From Pontibacter actiniarum (lineage in GTDB: Bacteria; Bacteroidota; Bacteroidia; Cytophagales; Hymenobacteraceae), in assembly GCF_003585765.1 (NCBI RefSeq), contig NZ_CP021235.1:1550001-1614000 (forward strand): a DNA stretch of 64,000 bases. Direction: 5' to 3'. The notes beneath the pieces were generated by a model. That model did no database searches. It was not told the origin of the DNA and worked only from the letters and a program-made list of their open reading frames with translations. This document shows, one piece after another, positions 28,001-34,352 of the stretch; position 1 is the first letter of the stretch, and the number at the start of each line of letters is the position of its first letter. Both the position numbers and the translations under genes were made by a program.

Positions 28001-28331
28001 TTCGGTGTTTGACTACCTGTTCCGCCTGCTCGGCTACGAGTACCTGAACCGCACCGACCTGGTGCATGTGCAGCAAGAGAAAGATGCACAGGATGATGTT
28101 CCGTCTGCCTTTTCTGCATCACTGACAACACCTCCAGAAAAGCCTGTACTAAAAGGTACAGAGTATAAAGTGGTATCGCAGAGCAAAACACTGCTGATGG
28201 AGCAAACGCAGCAGGTGCTGGCGAACATGATGGGCGATGCTCCTATCTGCAATACCTGCGGCCACATTACCATCCGCTCTGGAACATGCTATAAATGCCT
28301 GAACTGCGGCAATAGCCTCGGGTGCAGCTAA
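25050..28331 (+). CDS. nrdJ: adenosylcobalamin-dependent (class II) ribonucleotide reductase
   Basis: This is a 1093-residue protein from ATG 25050 ([18 protein letters not shown]). It makes deoxyribonucleotides with a B12-generated radical and needs no oxygen. Visible landmarks are [12 protein letters not shown] (N-terminal domain), the catalytic region [40 protein letters not shown] and [14 protein letters not shown]. A DUF2492/TSCPD-like segment follows ([19 protein letters not shown]), then a C-terminal zinc-ribbon with CNTCGH and CYKCLNCG, ending in a cysteine. The length fits the large NrdJ type and there is no intein. It is divergent from ric and shares its regulatory dyad, which suggests use under NO or low oxygen. 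No B12 riboswitch is seen in the short leader. Confidence 0.95.
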   Translation: [1093 protein letters not shown]

Positions 28332-28342
28332 GGAATTAACCT

Positions 28343-28388
28343 AAAACAGCAAGGGCTGCCTCTACATAGAAGCAGCCCTTGCTGTTTT
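28343..28388. terminator. bidirectional intrinsic terminator between nrdJ and the oxidase-like gene
   Basis: A ~17-bp stem with GC core (CAGCAAGGGCTGC / GCAGCCCTTGCTG), a 12-base loop, A-tract on the left and T-tract on the right. It can end nrdJ on the plus strand and the 28412 gene on the minus strand. Confidence 0.9.
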
Positions 28389-28411
28389 TAATGTAGACTG
28401 TTTACACGAGT

Positions 28412-29704
28412 TTAACTTGTTTGATGCTGCAGCTCTTTTGCTGCTTTGCCTTCCGAAATATAAACTTCTTTCCGCCACACCTGTGCTACAAAAAACAGAA
28501 GTATACCAACAGGCAAACAGATGCTTAGTCCGAAAAGCAACTTGTGGTAAGCAGGTATAGCTCCTACTCCTAACCAAAAGAAAATGCCCTGCAGAAAAAG
28601 CAAAGCTTCGGTTCCGGCAAAGGCAGCCAGAAAAAATCCCATCCCCCACCGGCTCATACCTTGCTTAAAACTTAACCAACCTTGCTGTGCAAAAAAGGCA
28701 AATAGAAACATGCTGACGAAGCCAATTAGTACCAGGTGCAGATAGCCGATGATAAAGAAGCGTAGCCTGTAGGCCAAATCCGCCATGTACGGAATGCCCG
28801 TTGTTAGTTGCATCAGGATTTTAGCTGTAAAAGCCATTCCAGCCAGTACAAGTATAAAGCGGCTCCAGTTGCTGAATAATGCCAGCACCTGCTTGCTTAT
28901 AGAGTTTACAAGCAGAAGCAGCACAACCAACGCGACCACTTGCGCCAGCGCAGCCGCTCCCCCCACCGCATACACCACAGCGGCAGGTTTAATCCAGAGC
29001 ACAGACAACAGGTAAGCAGGCAGGCAGGACCAGAACATCAAGCGAAAGAAGAGCCTGCCATACTTGACACTGAAGTTGACCTTGTACTGCTCCAGCAGCC
29101 AGAACAGGAGCCCCAGCACCGCAAACGTAAACCAACCGTTGTACTGAAAGTGCAGGTAAAAGTAGATGGCGTTAAAGTATAACTCGCTACCGCTTTGGCC
29201 TGTCGCCATGATCGGTCCCATTGCCCATGGCCCCAGCGACGACAGCACCAGGAAAAACAGTGCCGCCTTTACGAAAGCATAAGACTGCTGATGCTTTCCC
29301 TGGCCTAGCTGCGCGGCTTTTCCATCCTTCAGAAACTGGTAAGTAAACCAGTAGCTCATTAAGATATGCGCTGTGGAAAAGAATATTGAAACAGGTCCAT
29401 ACCCTTGCACCGGAAAGCTAAGCAGCATCCCCAGCACTGTCCCCTGCGACAGCCAAAACTGCCAGGTATAGGTCTTCTTTTGTTGTAGTGCCGGCGGTAA
29501 AAAAAAAGCCACCAGCGCCACAAAAACAGCAGAGTATAGCCAGCCCAGCAATGCCACGTGTGAGTGGCCGTGCAACAGGTATTTATAGTTGATCCCAGCC
29601 ACTGGTGCCACAAACATCCACCGCAGCAGCAGCCCCAGAAAAGCTACCACTACCAGGTTGAACAGCGCTACCAGCAGCCAGTTTCGTTTTGACTGTATAT
29701 TCAT
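28412..29704 (-). CDS. heme-copper-oxidase-like membrane protein under the denitrification regulator
   Basis: This is a 430-residue protein of about twelve membrane helices. Histidine-bearing helices are LLHGHSHVALLGWLYSA, YFYLHFQYNGWFTFAVLG and FIIGYLHLVLIGFVSMF, a pattern like subunit I/NorB helices (compare VHAHTALFGVYGML in the NorB of this window). A full CuB/FeB site is not visible. It resembles in style the protein at 21071, but pairwise similarity outside the His motifs is low by eye. A perfect Crp/Fnr-type dyad and a -7 element lie 32-77 bases upstream of the start. I infer heme binding and a role in NO handling or electron transfer, with moderate confidence. Confidence 0.65.
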   Translation of the reverse strand: MNIQSKRNWLLVALFNLVVVAFLGLLLRWMFVAPVAGINYKYLLHGHSHVALLGWLYSAVFVALVAFFLPPALQQKKTYTWQFWLSQGTVLGMLLSFPVQGYGPVSIFFSTAHILMSYWFTYQFLKDGKAAQLGQGKHQQSYAFVKAALFFLVLSSLGPWAMGPIMATGQSGSELYFNAIYFYLHFQYNGWFTFAVLGLLFWLLEQYKVNFSVKYGRLFFRLMFWSCLPAYLLSVLWIKPAAVVYAVGGAAALAQVVALVVLLLLVNSISKQVLALFSNWSRFILVLAGMAFTAKILMQLTTGIPYMADLAYRLRFFIIGYLHLVLIGFVSMFLFAFFAQQGWLSFKQGMSRWGMGFFLAAFAGTEALLFLQGIFFWLGVGAIPAYHKLLFGLSICLPVGILLFFVAQVWRKEVYISEGKAAKELQHQTS

Positions 29705-29735
29705 TTTGTCTTCGTCTTCACTATCAACGGGACTG

Positions 29736-29781
29736 CAAGTGTAGGGAAATGGAGGTTAGTATAAAATGATGTCTGTCATTT
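29736..29781 (-). promoter_or_regulatory. Crp/Fnr-type dyad plus -7 element for the 28412 gene
   Basis: AAATGA-TGTCTG-TCATTT (29764-29781) is a perfect dyad. On the minus strand TACACTTG (29743-29736) lies 30-37 bases from its centre and matches TAnnTTTG in all but one position. The dyad would therefore sit about 41 bases before the start site, the class II activator position. Confidence 0.65.
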
Positions 29782-29825
29782 CTGTTAATGTATTGTTTCT
29801 GATGATGTTATTTAGGTATAACTTT

Positions 29826-30375
29826 TTCCTCTGGCGCAAGTCTTCAGACTTGTGTCTTACTATAATGTCGAGTTTGCAACTCGACTGGCTTGCAAAGCCA
29901 CACTTACAGTTGATATTCAAAACAGCTTTTCTGGCGCATGCGTCAGCTTGTGCCTGTGACTGACTCTGCTTATCGCAGGGCATACTTCCCCGCTGGCGCT
30001 AGCTTGCAGCTAGTGCCTACTGTAGCGTAAAGCGTCCAGCTTTACTGGCTCACAGAACCATACATGTACAGCCTTCCATAGCCACTTCTTACCTCATCTT
30101 CAAACAAGCTATCCTTTCTAGTTTCTGTTCATCCTCCAGCTCCCACATACCTACTGTTTCACCTTTTGCTTTGGAGCGCTCACGGCCGCGGGGCCTCGTC
30201 CTCGGGCATCGCGCTGTGTAGCCTTCCTTTGCTACCCTTCGGTCGCAATGCCCTTACGGGCACCGGAACTCTACAAGGCGCTCAACCCAAGGACTGGAAA
30301 CATTTCAGATAACTTCTGCTAACGGAGCTACTTAAAGGTACAGGACTTGTAGGGACAGGTCGCGACCTGTCCGCG
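29826..30375. repeat. complex intergenic repeat, left copy
   Basis: This gene-free block consists of tandem palindromes. In order they are CAAGTCTTCAGACTTG, GTCGAGTTTGCAACTCGAC (flanked by GGCTTGCAAAGCC), GCGCATGCGTCAGC, GCTAGCTTGCAGCTAG and TAAAGCGTCCAGCTTTA. Then come a CATCCTCCAGCT...TTTCACCTTTTGC segment, a GC-rich GAGCGCTCACGGCCGCG...GCATCGCGCT segment, GGCGCTCAAC, and last GGACAGGTCGCGACCTGTCC. The same elements recur in the same order, reverse-complemented, at 41097-41575. The rest of the gap (30376-30495) shows nothing more than an AT-rich stretch and a short AGAGCACAGA/TCTGTGCTCT hairpin (30420-30447). Confidence 0.8.
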
Positions 30376-30495
30376 GGAAAGCGCCCGCTCTGAAATTTAG
30401 ATTTGCTTCTAAAAACAAAAGAGCACAGAACGTAGCTCTGTGCTCTCTAAATCACCAAAACACCTGTTAATCCACCTGCCGAAGCAGGCACTACA

Positions 30496-31263
30496 CTATA
30501 AATCTCTTTTCGAAAATATTTTTCCGGAGCTCAGCAGCGGCACCAGCACCCACACTAGCAGCATTCCGAAGGCCAAACCTACTCCCCAGATGCTACCGAA
30601 GATGCTCTTGTACAAAGCCCCGGTATAGCCCATCAGCGCCGACACATCCAATTTTAGCAGTACCATAATGCGGCCCAGGTCTATTGGGTTGAGGGCGGTA
30701 AGCGCCAGCGAAGCTTGTTCCAGTGGGTAATCAGCGAAGTAGTAAAGTATAAACAGCACAATGCCATCGTAGATCAGGGCGAAGTAGAACCAGAGCAGCA
30801 GCGCGATGCCAATGCCTTTGGCTTTGTCGCGGGTAATGACGGAGGCCAGGAAAGCTAGAGCTACGAAGATGAAGGTGATGAACACACCTGTCAGTACCAA
30901 GTATAAACCTGTAACGCTGGCCCCGAAAAGCAGCACCGGCACCCCCACGCCAAGTATAAACGCAGCCGACAAAGACAGCGCCACACCCAGGTACTCGCTC
31001 ATGAATATCTTTTTGCGGTTAATCGGCTGTGCTACCAGCAGCTCCATAAACTCATAGGAGTTGTAGAAGTGCGTGGTGGCAAATACAATGCTGATAAGCG
31101 GCACCGTCAGCAGCACCAGATTCAGCAGGCTAAGGATGGCTTTGTCCGTGCTGCCACCCAGGTTGAACAAACCAATAGAAAGCAGCAGCAGAAACAACGT
31201 ATATGCCAGCACAATTTTGCTCCGGATAATATCATAGAGTACATATTTGATGATCTTGTTCAT
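30496..31263 (-). CDS. nosY: NosY, ABC transporter permease for NosZ copper-site assembly
   Basis: This is a 255-residue protein with six membrane helices (ABC-2 type). The motif ATTHFYNSYEFMELLVAQPINRKKI is the coupling-helix region typical of NosY. With NosF and periplasmic NosD it forms the machine that supplies sulfur or remodels the tetranuclear CuZ site of nitrous oxide reductase. It lies three bases downstream of nosF and is the last gene of the nos operon, followed by the left complex repeat. Confidence 0.88.
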   Translation of the reverse strand: MNKIIKYVLYDIIRSKIVLAYTLFLLLLSIGLFNLGGSTDKAILSLLNLVLLTVPLISIVFATTHFYNSYEFMELLVAQPINRKKIFMSEYLGVALSLSAAFILGVGVPVLLFGASVTGLYLVLTGVFITFIFVALAFLASVITRDKAKGIGIALLLWFYFALIYDGIVLFILYYFADYPLEQASLALTALNPIDLGRIMVLLKLDVSALMGYTGALYKSIFGSIWGVGLAFGMLLVWVLVPLLSSGKIFSKRDL

Positions 31264-31266
31264 GGC

Positions 31267-31977
31267 TTAGTCCTCCTCTTCGTTCATGATTTTAGCAATG
31301 GCACGGCTTAGGCGATTTTCATGCGTTTGCTGTTTAATGGCGGCAATGGTTTCGTAGAACTTCAGCTTGCCATCCATCATACACATCACCTCGTCGGCCA
31401 CCTCCTCTACCTCGCTCATGATATGGGACGTAATGAGTATAAGCTTGCCGTTTTTCTTTTCTTTCAGGATTTTACTCTTCAGGATTTCGGCCGAAACAGG
31501 ATCAAGGCCGGCGGTAGGTTCATCTAATATAAGCACCTGCGGGTGGAACAGGAAGGCTAGTGCCGCACTCACTTTTTGCTTCGTTCCACCCGACAGAGCG
31601 CCCATACGTTTGTCATATAGCTGCTCCAGGCCATACAGCCCTACCAGCTCCTCGTCTGTATTTTTGATGTCTTTGCGAATGTCTTTCACCATACCGATCA
31701 CTTGGCGGATTTTCATATTTTCGGGGTAGCGGCCAATCTGCGGCATATAGCCTATCTGGCTGCGGTAGTCGTGCTGGTTCAGCACACTCTGCCCGCTCAT
31801 TTTAATGTCGCCGCTGTCGGGCAGCGCCATGCCCAGTATGCACTTGATCATAGTGGTTTTACCGGTACCGTTAGGCCCGATAACCGACACGACTTTGCCA
31901 GTCCCAAAATTCACACTCACGTGCTGCAGCACTTTCAGCTTGCCATAAGATTTGCAGAGGTTTTCTATCGCTAACAT
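31267..31977 (-). CDS. nosF: NosF, ABC transporter ATPase for NosZ maturation
   Basis: This is a 236-residue ATPase from ATG 31977 (MLAIENLCKSYGKLKVL). The upstream in-frame extension runs into nosD and is ignored. Walker A is GPNGTGKTT (34-42), the signature is LSGGTKQKV, Walker B is VLILDEPTAGLDP, and the switch histidine is in ITSHIMSEVEE. The start lies two bases from the nosD stop region, so the genes are coupled. Its role is to energise the NosDFY complex. Confidence 0.93.
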   Translation of the reverse strand: MLAIENLCKSYGKLKVLQHVSVNFGTGKVVSVIGPNGTGKTTMIKCILGMALPDSGDIKMSGQSVLNQHDYRSQIGYMPQIGRYPENMKIRQVIGMVKDIRKDIKNTDEELVGLYGLEQLYDKRMGALSGGTKQKVSAALAFLFHPQVLILDEPTAGLDPVSAEILKSKILKEKKNGKLILITSHIMSEVEEVADEVMCMMDGKLKFYETIAAIKQQTHENRLSRAIAKIMNEEED

Positions 31978-31979
31978 GG

Positions 31980-33224
31980 CTATATTTTTTTCATGGATGG
32001 GCTGTTGTCTAGGAGCTGCTCCGGTATGAAACTTGGCAGCACACGCTCCACCTGGTCCATCAGGTCTACTATAAAACTGCGCATAAACATCACCGAAGGC
32101 GGCACCCGCTCTACCAGCATCGAGTATAAGCTTACCGGGCGATAAGGCACATCGCCTGTTTTGTCTTTGTTCAGGTCGTAGCCGGTATACTTGTCCCAAT
32201 AGTTGCCTGCAAAGTGGTTCTGTGCAGCTGTGCCGTTCGTGGCCACATCAAAGGTGTTTCCGATAAAGTTGTTCAACAGAAACGTGTCCTGCTCGCAATT
32301 TGAGAGCAGGCGCATGGCCCAACCGTTGTTTTCGAAGCTGTTCTGTTTCACATCTAACTTGCTGGAGCCCTCCAGGTAAATGCCGGTTGTGTTGCGCCTA
32401 AAGGTGTTGTTGCTGATGGAGCTACGGCTGATGTCTTTCAGGAGCAGGCCATATGCGGCAGCGCCCCAGTTGCCTTCAAACAGGTTTTGCTGCATCACAA
32501 TGTTCTTAGTGTACATCACGGCCACACCCGCCCCGTTTTGGCGGAAGGTATTATACTTGTACACGTTACCATCAGAGAACATAAAGTGCAGGCCGTAGCG
32601 CAGATTGCCCTGGCTCAGGTTTCGTTGAATGTCACTGTTGGTGGCAAACTCAAAGTATATTCCGTCGCGGTGGCCGGATACTTTGTTATCGTGTACCTTG
32701 ATGGTATTGCAGTACCACAGGTGAATGGCATTGCCCGAACCAGATTCTGTAGTGGCCTTGCCCTGTACTACATTGCCGCGCACTTCGCAGCTATCGGCGC
32801 GCTGCAGGTAAATGCCGAAAAAAGCGTTCTGTACTTTGTTGTTCAGCACTTTTACATGGCTGGCTTCTGCCACACGTATGGCGGCAAAATCGCTCAGGTA
32901 GCTTACCTCCACATCTTTCAGCGTAAAGCCCTGCACGGTTACATAATTTGCCCGGATGTTCAGTATCTCTCCTTTGTGCTGCCCGTCCAGCACTGGGTTA
33001 TTCAGCCCAATTAGGTGTATAGATTTAGTTATATCGATGGTTCCCTCGCGGTAAATGCCTCCGTCTACCACCACCTTATCGCCGGGCTTTGCGAGGGCAA
33101 TGGCCTTTTTGATAGACGTATTGGGGCAGCTGGCACATACCTTCAGCGTAGCCGCCTGCACCTGCTGGATTAGCACGAACAGCACAGCTATACTTGCGAA
33201 GAAATATTTATAGAGGCTTTTCAT
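31980..33224 (-). CDS. nosD: NosD, periplasmic beta-helix protein for NosZ maturation
   Basis: This is a 414-residue protein with a Sec signal peptide (residues 1-24, ending VQQA-like). It folds as a right-handed beta-helix of CASH/PbH1 repeats, with recurring NAFFGIYLQRADSCEVRGN-type turns. The family-typical NYWDKYTGYDLNKDKTGD stretch stands near residue 345. NosD docks on the NosFY transporter and interacts with apo-NosZ and NosL. It begins inside the end of nosL (17-base overlap). Confidence 0.93.
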   Translation of the reverse strand: MKSLYKYFFASIAVLFVLIQQVQAATLKVCASCPNTSIKKAIALAKPGDKVVVDGGIYREGTIDITKSIHLIGLNNPVLDGQHKGEILNIRANYVTVQGFTLKDVEVSYLSDFAAIRVAEASHVKVLNNKVQNAFFGIYLQRADSCEVRGNVVQGKATTESGSGNAIHLWYCNTIKVHDNKVSGHRDGIYFEFATNSDIQRNLSQGNLRYGLHFMFSDGNVYKYNTFRQNGAGVAVMYTKNIVMQQNLFEGNWGAAAYGLLLKDISRSSISNNTFRRNTTGIYLEGSSKLDVKQNSFENNGWAMRLLSNCEQDTFLLNNFIGNTFDVATNGTAAQNHFAGNYWDKYTGYDLNKDKTGDVPYRPVSLYSMLVERVPPSVMFMRSFIVDLMDQVERVLPSFIPEQLLDNSPSMKKI

Positions 33225-33666
33225 TTTTTTGAACGGCTAGCATGGCTTCTTTCCAGGAGAGCAGGCGACCAGTATGTTTTTGCTGAAACTGTGTGGCTGT
33301 TTGCGCATCAGCAAAGGCAGTCAGGAACATGCCCATCGGGCTTGGCAACTGCTCGCTTTGCAGAAAGGCTGCCTGCTTTGCATCAACCAGCGTGTTAGGC
33401 TTTGTAAAATCTGTCACCAGTACAAAAGCAGCTTCTTGCTCCTGCTTTGGGTTATCGTTCAGGTAAGCAGCCAGGCATTCAGCAGAGTCGAAGAAAAAGG
33501 CTTTGCCCTTAGAGTTTACAAGCTCTGCTCCGTAGCGGCTGTCCGACACGGTCATGTTGCAATGGCCGCAGTTTGTTTGGCCGTAGCTTATCTGTTGTGG
33601 CTCCGGTTTGCAGGCAAACAGCAGCAGGCCAACAAGTATAAACAGGATGTTTTGGTAAGTTTTCAT
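33208..33666 (-). CDS. nosL: NosL copper-chaperone lipoprotein
   Basis: This is a 152-residue lipoprotein (signal LLLFAC). The copper-binding region CGHCNMTVSDSRYGAEL (~residues 33-50) is the NosL signature, with a conserved FFFDSAECLAAYL and a late PSPMGMFLTAFAD. NosL delivers Cu(I) to apo-NosZ. It lies 17 bases after the NosB-position gene and overlaps nosD. Confidence 0.93.
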   Translation of the reverse strand: MKTYQNILFILVGLLLFACKPEPQQISYGQTNCGHCNMTVSDSRYGAELVNSKGKAFFFDSAECLAAYLNDNPKQEQEAAFVLVTDFTKPNTLVDAKQAAFLQSEQLPSPMGMFLTAFADAQTATQFQQKHTGRLLSWKEAMLAVQKNEKPL

Positions 33667-33683
33667 GGTGCGGCGGAATCAGT

Positions 33684-34280
33684 TTAAGCAAGTGTTTTGA
33701 TGCGCTGCGGCTCACGATTGCGTTCCAGAAAGTACACGCCCAAGCCAAGTATAACTGCCAGGGCTATACCTATACTTCCGGCGCCCGGCAGCGATACTGC
33801 GTGGAAGTTGAGCAGGTCTTTCCCGCCAAGAAAAGGCGGAATGTAGGTCATACCCGGTATTTTAATTGGCGCATTTGGATCGAGGTTGGTACCGAACTTG
33901 TGCAGCCACATGTAGAAGTCTAAGAGGCCAGCGCCACCAGCTACCATCAGCAAGGCTACCCATGGCAGCACCAGGCGCTTCAGGTTAAGCAGGGCAATCA
34001 GCACACCAGAGATTATAAAGAAAACAACGATGTACGGCATGTAAGTCAGCTCTTTAAAAGAGTCTGGCTCTATTTTTTCCATGCCGATGTAGTGGTTCAG
34101 GATGTTGAAGTTCTGCAGCGTATAGTCTGTGTTACCGGATATCTTGTTTATCCAGATGTGCATCTGCAAACCTTCCGGGTACTGGGGGGCCTGCACCAAA
34201 ATCTTCCACATCGGGAACAGAAAGAGCAAACCAATTGAGATTGCCGCCAGAAACATCAGCAGCCTGCTTACAGTTTTCAT
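33684..34280 (-). CDS. membrane protein directly after nosZ (NosB position)
   Basis: This is a 198-residue protein with four predicted membrane helices (residues ~6-26, ~85-103, ~108-127 and ~168-186) and a periplasmic loop with LNHYIGMEKI and GMTYIPPFLGGKDLLNF. Clade II nos clusters, such as that of Wolinella, carry a membrane protein of unknown function called NosB immediately after nosZ. The position and topology fit, but I cannot confirm homology by eye, so I give no symbol. It lies 72 bases after nosZ and 17 before nosL. A role in electron transfer or NosZ assembly is inferred. Confidence 0.65.
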   Translation of the reverse strand: MKTVSRLLMFLAAISIGLLFLFPMWKILVQAPQYPEGLQMHIWINKISGNTDYTLQNFNILNHYIGMEKIEPDSFKELTYMPYIVVFFIISGVLIALLNLKRLVLPWVALLMVAGGAGLLDFYMWLHKFGTNLDPNAPIKIPGMTYIPPFLGGKDLLNFHAVSLPGAGSIGIALAVILGLGVYFLERNREPQRIKTLA

Positions 34281-34352
34281 CCTTGTAATTTTAAGGGGTA
34301 AGAGATTAGAAAGCAGAGGGCGTGGTGCCCCCTGCTTTCAGAATATCAGAGT

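Noticed and set aside
25050..28331. Intein in NrdJ
   Set aside because: The length is that of large NrdJ proteins with zinc ribbon and TSCPD-like parts; no splicing motifs are seen.
31978..32199. Longer N-terminus for NosF
   Set aside because: The extension lies within nosD, has Arg/Pro/Gly-rich non-ABC sequence, and the family begins at MLAIENL.
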